Positions 38,391 through 48,088 of a stretch of 64,000 nt of DNA are shown one piece after another. Each line of letters begins with the position of its first letter. Position 1 is the stretch's first letter. The notes under the pieces are model-generated. The model had not been told where the DNA came from and did not search any database. It saw nothing but the letters and a program-made list of their open reading frames with translations. The stretch covers positions 1-64,000 of the forward strand of contig NZ_ADAQ01000009.1 of NCBI RefSeq assembly GCF_000176515.1, written 5' to 3'. The DNA is from Grimontia hollisae CIP 101886. GTDB lineage: Bacteria; Pseudomonadota; Gammaproteobacteria; Enterobacterales; Vibrionaceae. The position numbers and the translations under genes were made by a program.

Positions 38391-38483
38391 TGGCGGTGAA
38401 GGAGGGATTCGAACCCTCGATACGGCTACAAACCGTATACTCCCTTAGCAGGGGAGCGCCTTCAGCCTCTCGGCCACCTCACC
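38391..38483 (-). tRNA. tRNA-Ser (anticodon GCT)
   Basis: 93 nt, apparently the same sequence as the copy at 38075-38167. First gene of the cluster after the promoter at 38499-38526. Confidence 0.97.
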
Positions 38484-38498
38484 GTCTTGCGGAGGCAC

Positions 38499-38526
38499 AT
38501 ATTACTTTGAGCCAAGAATATGTCAA
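38499..38526 (-). promoter_or_regulatory. promoter of the tRNA cluster
   Basis: Minus strand consensus TTGACA (38521-38526), 16-base spacer, TAATAT (38499-38504), followed by a GC-rich discriminator (GTGCCTCCGC) typical of stringently regulated stable-RNA promoters. It lies 15 bases upstream of the first tRNA-Ser. Confidence 0.82.
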
Positions 38527-38570
38527 ACATTTTATCGGGAAAAACCGGCAATCCCGTTGCGTTTGCACAC

Positions 38571-38587
38571 TTCTCCGCCACCTCACA
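38571..38587 (-). pseudogene. fragment resembling the 5' end of tRNA-Ser
   Basis: The minus strand reads TGTGAGGTGGCGGAGAAG, nearly matching the tRNA-Ser start GGTGAGGTGGCCGAGAGG (about 15 of 18). The similarity stops there and no rest of a cloverleaf follows, so it looks like a relic of an old tandem copy or an imprecise excision. Confidence 0.4.
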
Positions 38588-38714
38588 GTTTAAGCGGACA
38601 AAATTACCGCCAATTGCATTTTAAATGAACGACATGAGCAAACTTGGTCTATCTGACCACTGGCAAGAAAAGCGAGATTAATGCTATCGGTTTTTTATCG
38701 GCTATAAAAAGAAG

Positions 38715-38745
38715 AAAAGGCCGAGTACAACTCTGGCCTTTCTGA
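38715..38745 (-). terminator. csrA terminator
   Basis: Minus strand stem AAAGGCCAGAG / CTCGGCCTTT (one mismatch) with a short loop, then TTCTTCTTTTT, about 20 bases after the csrA stop. Confidence 0.82.
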
Positions 38746-38763
38746 AAACATCTTACACAGTGC

Positions 38764-38961
38764 TTAGAAGTTACCACCAGTGGGTGCTGGGTTGCCTTTC
38801 TCTGCCTGTATACGCATATAGATTTCTTCACGGTGAACAGACACTTCTTTAGGCGCGTTTACACCGATACGTACCTGATTGCCTTTTACGCCCAGCACAG
38901 TCACAGTCACTTCATCACCAATCATCAGCGTTTCGCCGACGCGACGAGTCAAAATCAGCAT
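38764..38961 (-). CDS. csrA: carbon storage regulator CsrA (RsmA)
   Basis: 65-residue RNA-binding dimer that blocks translation at GGA motifs in 5' leaders; central in Vibrionaceae control of motility, glycogen and quorum sensing. [18 protein letters not shown] and the [16 protein letters not shown] segment with the RNA-contacting arginine R44 are intact. AAGGAG stands seven bases before the ATG; the longer open frame upstream to 39048 is not part of the gene. Conserved position between alaS and tRNA-Ser/Arg. Confidence 0.99.
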   Translation of the reverse strand: MLILTRRVGETLMIGDEVTVTVLGVKGNQVRIGVNAPKEVSVHREEIYMRIQAEKGNPAPTGGNF

Positions 38962-39443
38962 TCTTCTACTCCTTGAGTATTTACAACTTTCTTCTAGTTG
39001 AGTCTGTTTGGTCTTTTTACTGCACGAGATTAACTCACACGGCAGCATAAGCCCCGAGATGGACGTTCAACTACTTTCCTTCCTGGCGAGCATCCGTTGC
39101 AGGCACCAGTAAGTTTCGTGTGCCTGTCTGGCATAACAATATGGCCCATTTCACTGGCTAACTCCAGTTAACCAATGAGATTTCCACTATCGAATCCAGA
39201 CATTGTGACCCCTGTGCCCAGAAGATCACGTTGTCAGATGCTGCGAAGCAGGAGAAGTTCATCCTACCGGCGCAAAAAATCGCATCGTATGGTTGAAAAT
39301 TGATAGCCATACTTACATTAAGGCGATGCACTATACAGCGTTAAAATAAAAGTGCAATTAATAAACTATGTGTTGTATTAGATAAAAAAAAGGCTTCCAG
39401 AGGAAGCCTTTTTTTACAGTGAATTTTTGGGTTGAAAAAGCAG
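38962..39443 (-). other. alaS-csrA intergenic region
   Basis: This 482-base gap holds the alaS terminator at its right end and presumably several csrA promoters, as in E. coli. Near 39090-39130 is an imperfect hairpin (CAGGCAC / GTGTGCCTG). I see no gene in it. Confidence 0.6.
39384..39415 (-). terminator. alaS terminator
   Basis: Ten-base perfect stem AAAGGCTTCC / GGAAGCCTTT with AGA loop, flanked by A and T runs, 30 bases after the alaS stop. Confidence 0.88.
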
Positions 39444-42020
39444 TTACAAACGCTCCGCCAGCCATGGTGACACAGATGCCAAAGCCGCAGGCAGCGCAGC
39501 CACATCAGAGCCTCCGGCCTGAGCCATATCAGGACGACCGCCCCCTTTACCACCCACTTGTTGGGCCACCATGTTAACCAGTTCACCGGCCTTCACTTTA
39601 CCCGTCAGGTCTTTGGTCACACCTGCAATCAGGCCAACTTTGTCATCCGCCACATTAGCAAGGAATACCACACCGCTGCCCATCTGGTTTTTCAGGTCAT
39701 CAACCATGGTACGCAGTGCTTTGCTGTCGGCACCGTCCAGTTTACTGATCAACACTTTGATGCCATTGATTTCCTCAACGTTATTGATCAGGTTTGCGCT
39801 TTCCTGAGCCGCCAGTTTCTCTTTCAGGAGCTGGATTTCTTTCTCCAACAATCTGGCACGGTTTTGCGATTCAGACACTTTCTTCGCAAACTCTTGCTGC
39901 TGGCTGTAGAAGGCTTCTTCCGCGCCTTGGCCAGTAACAGCTTCAATACGGCGTACGCCTGCCGCAATACCGCCTTCAGAAACGATCTTCAGCATGCCGA
40001 TATCACCGGTACGGTTGGCGTGAGTACCGCCACAAAGCTCAATCGAGAAATCGCCCATGGTCAGTACGCGCACGTTGTCGTCATACTTTTCACCAAACAG
40101 GGCCATGGCACCTTTGGCTTTCGCCGCTTCGATGTTCATGATTTCGGTCGACACTTCATGATTACGGCGAATATGTTCGTTCACCAGTTTCTCAACCGCG
40201 CGAAGTTCTTCCGGTTTCACTGCTTCAAGGTGAGAGAAGTCAAAACGCAGGCCTTCTGCACGAACCAGTGAGCCTTTCTGCTGTACGTGTTCACCCAATA
40301 CAACACGCAGTGCTTCATGAAGCAAGTGCGTCGCCGAGTGGTTCAGGGCAATCGCTTGACGACGCTCAGCATCCACTTTCGCATCAACAGTGTCACCAAC
40401 GCTTAGCGTACCGTCGACCAGTTTACCGCGGTGGCCAATGGCAGCCCCATATTTCTGGGTATCGATAACTTCGAACTTGCCTGCTTCTGTAACGAGGAAG
40501 CCTGTGTCACCGCACTGGCCACCTGATTCGGCATAGAATGGTGTCTGGTCGAGAATAATCACCGCTTCGTCTGCGGTTGCCAGCGCTTCAGACGCCATGC
40601 CATCAACAAAGATATTGGTGATCAGGCCCTCGCCTTCCGTCGCGCCGTAACCGGTAAACGCTGACTCACCGTCCACTTTAATCACTGCGTTATAGTCGGT
40701 ACCGAACTGGCCCGCCTCGCGGGCACGCTGGCGCTGCGCTTCCATTGCAGCCTCGAAGCCTTCCTCATCAATAGAAAAACCACGCTCACGCGCGACATCA
40801 TTGGTCAGGTCAGCCGGGAAGCCGTAAGTGTCATACAGTTTGAAGACGGTTTCGCCGTCCAGCACCTTGCCGTCCAGCGCTTCCAGTGCGTCATTCAGGA
40901 TTGCCATGCCGCGATCCAGTGTGCGACCGAAGTTTTCTTCTTCAATCTTCAGCACTTTCTCAACCACAGCTTGCTGCTTTTTCAGCTCTTCACCGGCAGA
41001 ACCCATCACCTCAGCCAAAGGCCCAACCAGTTTGTAGAAGAAGGCACCGGTTGCACCCAGCTTATTACCGTGACGCACGGCACGGCGGATAATACGACGA
41101 AGCACATAACCACGGCCTTCGTTTGAAGGCATCACGCCATCAACAATCAGGAATGCACACGAACGGATGTGGTCAGCCACAACACGCAAAGACTGGTTGG
41201 ACAGATCGTCATAACCAATCACTTCCGCCGCGGATTTGATCAGGGTCTGGAAAACATCAATTTCATAGTTTGAGTGAACGCCCTGCATAATGGCAGCAAT
41301 ACGCTCAATACCCATACCGGTATCAACTGATGGTTTAGGCAGTGGTTCCATCGTGCCATCAGCATGACGGTTGTACTGCATGAATACGTTGTTCCAGATT
41401 TCGATGAAACGATCGCCGTCTTCTTCTGGTGAACCCGGAGGACCACCCCAGATGTGATCGCCATGATCGTAGAAAATCTCAGTGCAAGGACCACAAGGAC
41501 CGGTGTCCCCCATCTGCCAGAAGTTGTCTGACTCGTAAGGTTTGCCACCTTTCTTGTCACCAATGCGAACAATACGGTCTGCCGGGATGCCAATTTTCTC
41601 GTTCCAAAGGGCAAACGCTTCATCATCGGTTTCGTACACAGTCACCATCAGGCGTTCCTTTGGCAACTTGAGCACTTCAGTCAGAAATTCCCAAGCAAAG
41701 GAAATGGCATCTTCTTTAAAGTAATCACCAAAGCTGAAGTTACCCAGCATTTCAAAGAAAGTGTGGTGACGGGCAGTGAAGCCTACGTTTTCCAGGTCGT
41801 TGTGCTTACCACCCGCACGGACACAGCGCTGTGCGGTTGTTGCTCGGGTGTAGGCGCGTTTTTCTAGGCCTAGGAAGCAATCTTTAAACTGGTTCATACC
41901 TGCGTTTGTGAACAACAGCGTTGGGTCGTTGGCAGGCACGAGCGATGAGCTAGACACAATAGCGTGCCCTTTGCTTTCAAAGAATTCGAGAAACGCACGG
42001 CGGATCTCGTCGGTGCTCAT
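39444..42020 (-). CDS. alaS: alanyl-tRNA synthetase
   Basis: Charges tRNA-Ala by the G3:U70 identity pair. About 858 residues: class II catalytic core (about 1-240, [34 protein letters not shown]), tRNA-recognition helices, the editing domain with [12 protein letters not shown] and [13 protein letters not shown] (zinc residues), and the C-terminal C-Ala domain. The start is taken at MSTDEIR (42020); two more residues are open upstream. Monocistronic, ahead of csrA. Confidence 0.98.
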   Translation of the reverse strand: MSTDEIRRAFLEFFESKGHAIVSSSSLVPANDPTLLFTNAGMNQFKDCFLGLEKRAYTRATTAQRCVRAGGKHNDLENVGFTARHHTFFEMLGNFSFGDYFKEDAISFAWEFLTEVLKLPKERLMVTVYETDDEAFALWNEKIGIPADRIVRIGDKKGGKPYESDNFWQMGDTGPCGPCTEIFYDHGDHIWGGPPGSPEEDGDRFIEIWNNVFMQYNRHADGTMEPLPKPSVDTGMGIERIAAIMQGVHSNYEIDVFQTLIKSAAEVIGYDDLSNQSLRVVADHIRSCAFLIVDGVMPSNEGRGYVLRRIIRRAVRHGNKLGATGAFFYKLVGPLAEVMGSAGEELKKQQAVVEKVLKIEEENFGRTLDRGMAILNDALEALDGKVLDGETVFKLYDTYGFPADLTNDVARERGFSIDEEGFEAAMEAQRQRAREAGQFGTDYNAVIKVDGESAFTGYGATEGEGLITNIFVDGMASEALATADEAVIILDQTPFYAESGGQCGDTGFLVTEAGKFEVIDTQKYGAAIGHRGKLVDGTLSVGDTVDAKVDAERRQAIALNHSATHLLHEALRVVLGEHVQQKGSLVRAEGLRFDFSHLEAVKPEELRAVEKLVNEHIRRNHEVSTEIMNIEAAKAKGAMALFGEKYDDNVRVLTMGDFSIELCGGTHANRTGDIGMLKIVSEGGIAAGVRRIEAVTGQGAEEAFYSQQQEFAKKVSESQNRARLLEKEIQLLKEKLAAQESANLINNVEEINGIKVLISKLDGADSKALRTMVDDLKNQMGSGVVFLANVADDKVGLIAGVTKDLTGKVKAGELVNMVAQQVGGKGGGRPDMAQAGGSDVAALPAALASVSPWLAERL

Positions 42021-42181
42021 GTACATTGGCTAATCCTGAAAAATGGAGTTGTAGTAATCACTGCGTCGCCGAATAAGCGACGTGATCAGCGTCAATTGGC
42101 GGTCATTGTAAACAACCTGACCCATGGCGAAAAGAGGTAGAAACAAGATAGATCGCAGACTATGCCTGCAACGACAGGGTT

Positions 42182-42634
42182 TCAGCCTTCATTAGAGAGG
42201 GCATAATTGATCTGATCGAAACTGAATCCGCGGCTTTGCAGGTAGCGGGTCCACCTAGCGCGCTGTTTGACATCCACTTTTGGTAAGGTGCCATCTAAAT
42301 TGCCAAAACGGCGATAGGCGAGATCTTTGGCTAATTCAAACCAATCGTGTTGTTGGTTTTCCTGAGCGGCTTCCAGCAAGGCGACACTGATGCCTTTTCT
42401 CTTGGCATCAAAGCAGATGCGTTGCCAGCCATGCCCTTTAGAGGCACCGTGGCGCAGTAGCATTTCCGCAAAACGTTTATCATCCAGCCAGGTATGGGCA
42501 AGACAATGTTCTATCGCAGCGTCAATGTCTTCAGGTGAGCACTGTCGCTGCGCCAGTTTCTGGCGCAGTTCCAGCTCAGAATGATCGCGGCGGGACAACA
42601 TGCCCACCGCTAATTCTTTGGCAGTTAAATTCAG
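42182..42634 (-). CDS. recX: regulatory protein RecX
   Basis: RecX modulates RecA by destabilising its filament. The tandem three-helix repeats are visible ([53 protein letters not shown]). A GTG at 42607 gives 141 residues but begins inside the conserved first repeat. The frame is open upstream to a CTG at 42634 that overlaps the recA stop (C-TGA) and has GAGG seven bases earlier; that gives 150 residues, the usual length, so a rare CTG start is possible. I give the longer span. Confidence 0.8.
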   Translation of the reverse strand: MNLTAKELAVGMLSRRDHSELELRQKLAQRQCSPEDIDAAIEHCLAHTWLDDKRFAEMLLRHGASKGHGWQRICFDAKRKGISVALLEAAQENQQHDWFELAKDLAYRRFGNLDGTLPKVDVKQRARWTRYLQSRGFSFDQINYALSNEG

Positions 42635-43695
42635 AATGCTTCCTCTTCTGGCAATTCTGCATCCTTGTTTTCTGCTTGTGGCTGACCGTTTTGCAGCAAC
42701 ATATCACGCAGGGTTTTATCCAACTCTTTGGCAATTTCCGGATTTTCTTTCAGGAACTTACACGCGTTCGCTTTACCCTGGCCTATCTTTTCACCGTTGT
42801 AGCTGTACCATGCACCCGCTTTCTCAACCAGTTTGTGTTTCACACCCAAGTCAATCAACTCACCGTAAAGGTTGATGCCTTCGCCGTACAGAATTTGGAA
42901 CTCCGCCTGTTTGAATGGCGCCGCAATTTTGTTCTTCACTACTTTCACACGGGTGTCGTTACCCACCACTTCGTCGCCTTCTTTGATAGAGCCAATGCGG
43001 CGGATATCAAGGCGAACAGACGCATAGAATTTCAGGGCATTACCACCGGTTGTAGTTTCAGGGTTGCCAAACATCACACCAATCTTCATCCGAATCTGGT
43101 TGATAAAGATCATCAGGGTGTTGCTGTTTTTAATGTTCGCAGTCAGCTTACGCATCGCCTGGGACAACATACGTGCTTGCAAACCCATATGCGAATCGCC
43201 CATTTCACCTTCAATTTCCGCTTTCGGCGTCAATGCTGCTACAGAGTCGATGATGATGACGTCAACCGCCCCCGAACGTGTCAGGGCATCAGCAATTTCC
43301 AGTGCCTGCTCACCGGTATCTGGCTGGGATACCAACAGGTTATCGATATCAACGTTCAGCTTGCGCGCGTAGATAGGATCCAGCGCGTGCTCGGCGTCGA
43401 TAAATGCACAGGTTTTGCCTTGCTTTTGCGCTTCCGCAATCACTTGCAGTGTCAGCGTGGTTTTACCGGAAGACTCAGGGCCATAGATTTCAACAATACG
43501 GCCATATGGCAGACCACCCGCGCCCAGTGCGATGTCCAGAGACAGTGAGCCGGTCGAAACGGTTTCGATGTCCATGGTGCGGTCATCACCCAGACGCATG
43601 ATCGAACCTTTACCGAATTGTTTTTCGATCTGACCCAGGGCTGCGGCTAACGCCTTCTGTTTGTTGTCGTCCATTTGATTCTCCAACGGAAGCAA
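42631..43695 (-). CDS. recA: recombinase RecA
   Basis: ATP-dependent strand-exchange protein and LexA/UmuD coprotease. 354 residues: Walker [10 protein letters not shown] near 66, [53 protein letters not shown] region (loops L1/L2), and acidic C-terminal tail ending [10 protein letters not shown] LexA box lies upstream. Forms a unit with recX, which follows directly. Confidence 0.99.
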   Translation of the reverse strand: MLPLENQMDDNKQKALAAALGQIEKQFGKGSIMRLGDDRTMDIETVSTGSLSLDIALGAGGLPYGRIVEIYGPESSGKTTLTLQVIAEAQKQGKTCAFIDAEHALDPIYARKLNVDIDNLLVSQPDTGEQALEIADALTRSGAVDVIIIDSVAALTPKAEIEGEMGDSHMGLQARMLSQAMRKLTANIKNSNTLMIFINQIRMKIGVMFGNPETTTGGNALKFYASVRLDIRRIGSIKEGDEVVGNDTRVKVVKNKIAAPFKQAEFQILYGEGINLYGELIDLGVKHKLVEKAGAWYSYNGEKIGQGKANACKFLKENPEIAKELDKTLRDMLLQNGQPQAENKDAELPEEEAF

Positions 43696-43728
43696 TAATC
43701 GCTGATAACTGTGAATTGCTGTTAAGTA

Positions 43729-43748
43729 TACTGTCCATTTATACAGTG
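43729..43748. promoter_or_regulatory. LexA (SOS) box of recA
   Basis: TACTGTCCATTTATACAGTG contains CTG-N10-CAG, the SOS-box core, 34 bases upstream of the recA ATG. LexA repression of recA is established in this family. Confidence 0.88.
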
Positions 43749-43784
43749 TCTAGCCCTGTATAAACTTTTTCTTTGCTTTTCGTG

Positions 43785-44282
43785 TCACAGCTCTGTTTTT
43801 TCACTATCCAGGTAAGCCAGTAAACGACACAAACTGTGTGCAATGGTATTGCGACGAATTTCATGCCTGTCCCCCTCAAACAGGCAGGTTTCGGTCACAG
43901 TCCCCTTTCGGGTTGCCCAGCCAAAACAAACCATGCCCACCGGCTTTTCCTCACTGCCTCCGGTCGGGCCCGCAATGCCACTGACTGCCAGACCAAAATC
44001 GGCATTCGCCGCTTTCATGGCCCCTAACGCCATCTCAGCGGCCACGTCTTCACTGACAGCGCCGTGTTTTGCCAAGGTGTCTGTAGCCACACCCACCAGC
44101 TCTTGCTTGGCATCATTGCTGTAGGTCACAAAAGCACGTTCAAACCAGGCGGAGCTCCCCGCCACTTCCGTTAACACATAAGAAATACCACCGCCGGTGC
44201 AGGACTCTGCGGTCGTCACTGTCTGGTTGTTCGCTTTTAACCGGTCACCAATTTGCGTGGCTATTTTCACTAACTGTTCCAT
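43785..44282 (-). CDS. pncC: nicotinamide-nucleotide amidase PncC (CinA C-terminal domain)
   Basis: Converts nicotinamide mononucleotide to nicotinic acid mononucleotide in NAD recycling. 165 residues from ATG 44282, preceded by ATGAGGAAAA. Signatures [36 protein letters not shown] and [10 protein letters not shown] are present. This is the stand-alone CinA C-terminal domain (YgaD type). Divergent from mutS with 117 bases between them; upstream of recA as in E. coli. Confidence 0.93.
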   Translation of the reverse strand: MEQLVKIATQIGDRLKANNQTVTTAESCTGGGISYVLTEVAGSSAWFERAFVTYSNDAKQELVGVATDTLAKHGAVSEDVAAEMALGAMKAANADFGLAVSGIAGPTGGSEEKPVGMVCFGWATRKGTVTETCLFEGDRHEIRRNTIAHSLCRLLAYLDSEKTEL

Positions 44283-44399
44283 GCTTTTCCTCATTACGGC
44301 TATTTTTCCGTCATCGCGATATCGGTACTTTACCCGTTCGCCGCGATTCACGTATCCTTGTTGCCTTCTCTATATCTTTGTAATTTTGCAGGCCAGACA

Positions 44400-46970
44400 G
44401 TGACAGCACAAGCGACAGCAAATCACACACCGATGATGCAGCAATACTTGAAGATCAAGGCGCAGCATCCCGAAGAACTTTTATTCTATCGCATGGGTGA
44501 TTTTTACGAGCTGTTTTATGATGACGCCAAACGCGCATCCCAACTGCTTGATATATCACTGACCAAACGCGGTGCTTCTGCCGGGGAACCTATCCCAATG
44601 GCAGGGGTTCCGTATCATTCTGTAGAAGGATACCTTGCCCGTCTGGTTCAGCTCGGAGAATCCGTGGCGATTTGTGAACAAATCGGCGATCCGGCCACCA
44701 GCAAGGGGCCCGTTGAGCGCCAGGTTGTCCGGATTGTTACCCCGGGTACCGTGTCTGACGAGGCGCTTCTGAGCGAGCGTGTTGATAACCTGATTGCCGC
44801 CATCTTCGCCCATGGCGAACGCTTTGGTTATGCCACCCTGGATATCACATCCGGCCGCTTTCTGCTCTGTGAGCCTGCTACCGAAGAAGAGATGCAGGCA
44901 GAGCTTCAGCGTACCCGTCCGGCAGAACTGTTATATCCAGAAAATTTCGCTTTTCCAGCACTGACTGAAACGTGCAAAGGCAGCCGTCGCCGTCCGATCT
45001 GGGAATTTGATCTTGAAACCGCCAAGCAGCAACTTAACCAGCAGTTTGGCACCCGTGATCTGGTGGGATTCGGCGTTGAGGAATGTGCGTTGGGCCTCGC
45101 TGCGGCTGGCTGTCTGATGCAATATGTTAAAGACACACAGCGTACGTCCCTGCCCCATATTCGCTCTCTGGTGAAGGAAAACAAAGATCAATCCGTGATT
45201 CTGGATGCGGCAACCCGTCGTAATCTGGAACTGACCCAGAATCTTTCCGGCGGATTGGAAAACACCCTCGCCTCCGTGCTCGACAGAACGACCACACCTA
45301 TGGGGAGCCGTCTGCTGAAGCGTTGGCTGCACCAACCAATGCGCGACTTCAAAATCGTCAACCGCCGGCTGGATGCCATCACCGCACTGAAAGATACCGG
45401 CCTCTATGTCGATTTAGCCGCCGCCCTTCGCCCAGTCGGCGATATGGAACGTATCCTTGGCAGGCTGGCTATCCGCTCTGCCCGTCCCCGTGACATGGCA
45501 AGGCTTCGCGGTGCGCTGCAACAATTACCGGAAATTGAAAGCCTGTTAGAAGAGGTACAGGACAGCGCCATTACGCCACTGAAAACGGCATCGGCCCCCA
45601 TGCCTGAGCTTGCCGAGCTTTTGGAGCGTGCGATTGTTGAAGCACCACCAGTCGTCATCCGCGATGGCGGCGTGATTGCACCGGGCTACAACGCAGAACT
45701 GGACGAATGGCGTGACCTTGCTGACGGTGCGACCCGCTATCTGGAAGAGCTTGAGGCGCGGGAACGCGATCGCCATGACATCGACACCCTGAAGGTAGGC
45801 TTCAATCAGGTACACGGTTTCTACATTCAGGTCAGCCGGGGCCAAAGCCATTTGGTGCCGCCTTATTATGTGCGCCGCCAGACCCTGAAAAACGCCGAAC
45901 GTTACATCATCCCTGAGCTCAAAGAGCACGAAGATAAAGTACTGAACTCCAAGTCGAAAGCACTGGCACTGGAGAAAAAACTGTGGGAAGAGCTGTTCGA
46001 CCAATTGTTGCCACACCTTGAAAAGCTCCAGCTTGCGGCTGACGCCCTTTCCACCCTCGATGTGTTAGCAAACCTGGCAGAGCGCGCGGAGTCACTGAAT
46101 TACTGCCGCCCAACGCTCACAGAAACACGGGGCATTGATATCGCTGGAGGCCGTCACCCTGTGGTTGAGCAAGTCATGGATGCGCCATTTATTGCCAACC
46201 CAACCGCGCTGCACCCCGATCGCCGCATGTTGATCATCACCGGCCCCAACATGGGCGGTAAATCAACGTACATGCGCCAGACTGCTCTGATCACACTGAT
46301 GGCCCACATCGGTTCGTATGTGCCGGCGGAGTCCGCCACTATGGGACCGGTAGATCGCATCTTTACCCGTATAGGTGCATCAGACGATCTGGCGTCCGGC
46401 CGTTCAACGTTCATGGTTGAAATGACAGAAACGGCCAATATTCTCCACAATGCCACGGAAAACAGCCTGGTGTTGATGGATGAAATTGGCCGTGGAACCA
46501 GCACTTATGATGGTCTGTCGCTGGCATGGGCCAGCGCCGAATGGCTGGCGGAAAAGCTCAAGGCCATGACGCTGTTTGCCACCCACTACTTTGAGCTGAC
46601 TGAGTTGGCAGGTCAGGTACCGGGATTGGTGAACGTCCATCTGGATGCAGTTGAGCACGGTGATGAAATTGCGTTTATGCACGCCGTGCAGGAAGGGGCC
46701 GCCAGCAAATCTTACGGCCTTGCCGTCGCAGGCCTCGCCGGCGTACCTAAAGCCGTGATCCAACGGGCAAAAACCAAGCTTCGCCAACTGGAAGCCAGCG
46801 GTCATGAAGTTGTGACCGGTGAGCATACAACATCACACCAAGTGGCAGCACAGCTTTCTCTGTTGCCGGAGCTCAGTGAAGCCGAGAAAGCTTTGGCAGA
46901 CCTGGAGCCGGACAACCTGACACCGCGCCAGGCACTGGATGCCTTATACCGACTCAAAGCTTTGCTGTAA
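44400..46970 (+). CDS. mutS: DNA mismatch repair protein MutS
   Basis: Recognises mismatches and small loops and recruits MutL. 856 residues from GTG 44400 (family start [20 protein letters not shown]), with GCAGG upstream. Mismatch-binding domain I has the [11 protein letters not shown] motif (Phe and Glu of the F-x-E wedge). The ATPase shows GPNMGGKST near 615 and [14 protein letters not shown]. Full length and intact, so the rpoS frameshift next door cannot be blamed on an obviously broken mutS. Confidence 0.98.
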   Translation: MTAQATANHTPMMQQYLKIKAQHPEELLFYRMGDFYELFYDDAKRASQLLDISLTKRGASAGEPIPMAGVPYHSVEGYLARLVQLGESVAICEQIGDPATSKGPVERQVVRIVTPGTVSDEALLSERVDNLIAAIFAHGERFGYATLDITSGRFLLCEPATEEEMQAELQRTRPAELLYPENFAFPALTETCKGSRRRPIWEFDLETAKQQLNQQFGTRDLVGFGVEECALGLAAAGCLMQYVKDTQRTSLPHIRSLVKENKDQSVILDAATRRNLELTQNLSGGLENTLASVLDRTTTPMGSRLLKRWLHQPMRDFKIVNRRLDAITALKDTGLYVDLAAALRPVGDMERILGRLAIRSARPRDMARLRGALQQLPEIESLLEEVQDSAITPLKTASAPMPELAELLERAIVEAPPVVIRDGGVIAPGYNAELDEWRDLADGATRYLEELEARERDRHDIDTLKVGFNQVHGFYIQVSRGQSHLVPPYYVRRQTLKNAERYIIPELKEHEDKVLNSKSKALALEKKLWEELFDQLLPHLEKLQLAADALSTLDVLANLAERAESLNYCRPTLTETRGIDIAGGRHPVVEQVMDAPFIANPTALHPDRRMLIITGPNMGGKSTYMRQTALITLMAHIGSYVPAESATMGPVDRIFTRIGASDDLASGRSTFMVEMTETANILHNATENSLVLMDEIGRGTSTYDGLSLAWASAEWLAEKLKAMTLFATHYFELTELAGQVPGLVNVHLDAVEHGDEIAFMHAVQEGAASKSYGLAVAGLAGVPKAVIQRAKTKLRQLEASGHEVVTGEHTTSHQVAAQLSLLPELSEAEKALADLEPDNLTPRQALDALYRLKALL

Positions 46971-46997
46971 TACTTAAAAACTTGTCGTAATAAACAG

Positions 46998-47022
46998 AAA
47001 AGCCCCATCAGGGGCTTTTTTC
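46998..47022. terminator. bidirectional terminator between mutS and rpoS
   Basis: Nine-base stem AAAAGCCCC / GGGGCTTTT with ATCA loop and T run, serving the two convergent genes. Confidence 0.88.
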
Positions 47023-47052
47023 ATGAGCACAACACGGAGAAATCAAAGAATT

Positions 47053-48034
47053 TTAGTGCTCCTGATTGAACAGTGACTCAATGCTCAGGCCCTGGTGAGT
47101 CAACATATCGCGCAGGCGACGTAAACCTTCGACCTGAATCTGGCGAACACGCTCACGGGTCAACCCGATTTCACGGCCCACATCTTCCAGCGTAGATGCT
47201 TCATGACCAAGAAGACCAAAGCGACGTGCCAGCACTTCACGCTGTTTCGGGTTGAGTTCCTGCAACCAATGGACAATCGACTTTTTCATGTCGTCATCCT
47301 GAGTTGTACTCTCTCTCTGGCCCGCCTTCTTTCTCATCCGGGATGATATCCAGTAGCGCCTTCTCAGAATCCCCACCAATCGGATTATCGACCGAACTGA
47401 TACGCTCATTCAGGCGCAGCATTCGGTTAACGTCTTCAACCGGTTTGTCGAGTTGGAAGGCGATGTCTTCTGCTGTTGGTTCATGATCCAGCTTTTGAGC
47501 CAGCTCACGGGCAGTACGCAGATAGACGTTGAGCTCTTTCACTACGTGGATAGGCAGACGGATGGTACGCGTCTGGTTCATGATCGCACGTTCAATGGTC
47601 TGGCGAATCCACCAGGTTGCGTAGGTAGAGAAGCGGAAACCACGCTCTGGGTCAAACTTCTCTACTGCACGGATAAGCCCAAGGTTACCTTCTTCAACCA
47701 AGTCTAACAGTGCCAGTCCACGGTTTGAGTAACGCCGAGAAATCTTGACCACCAAACGGAGGTTACTTTCTATCATGCGTTTACGTGCTGCTTCATCACC
47801 ACGTAGCGCGCGGCGTGCATAAAGCACTTCCTCTTCTGCAGTCAGTAAAGGAGAGTAGCCTATCTCACTGAGATAGAGTTGTGTCGCGTCGAGTGCCTTT
47901 GTAGATGTGGCAAACGATACCGACTCTTCAACCTCTTCAACTACTTCGTCTTCCGACTCAATGGCGAGTTGTTCCATGTCAACGTCGTCAACACCCAAGT
48001 CTTCGACTTTCTTTGCAGTATTATTCTGACTCAT
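47053..48034 (-). pseudogene. rpoS: stationary-phase sigma factor RpoS, frameshifted
   Basis: RpoS directs RNA polymerase to stationary-phase and stress genes. Reading from ATG 48034 (GGGAGG before it), regions 1.2, 2 and 3 are intact ([42 protein letters not shown]; core and -10 binding). Then an (AG)5 run at 47309-47318 shifts the frame and translation stops at 47294 after 246 residues (..PEREYNSG). The other frame continues with [19 protein letters not shown] and all of region 4 (-35 recognition: [26 protein letters not shown]) to the normal end at 47053. With (AG)3 the reading would be continuous, PESTTQDDD, about 325 residues, like other Vibrio RpoS. A sequencing error is possible. Confidence 0.9.
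47309..47318. repeat. (AG)5 dinucleotide run in rpoS at the frameshift
   Basis: The minus strand reads CC-AGAGAGAGAG-TACAAC. Three AG units would keep the sigma frame open and six would also do so; five do not. A 4-base tandem expansion from (AG)3 is the simplest explanation. Such runs are prone to polymerase slippage. Confidence 0.9.
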
Positions 48035-48088
48035 AGCGCCTCCCAATTTGGCGTAGCAGCTAGACAGTACAGCAAAATCTGTCCCGGG

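Noticed and set aside
37860-38483. CRISPR array suggested by regularly repeated blocks
   Set aside because: The repeats fold as intact tRNA cloverleaves with CCA ends; spacing is irregular.
37948-38593. Open frames on the plus strand across the tRNA array with repeated SGGFEPPTAWFVARYSIQLSYERA-type peptides
   Set aside because: They are translations of tRNA-Arg and tRNA-Ser genes on the opposite strand; the repetition is that of the tRNAs.
39049-39340. Possible gene upstream of csrA (open frame to 39048)
   Set aside because: The open frame upstream of csrA has no ribosome-binding site and does not resemble any protein; AAGGAG places the start at 38961.
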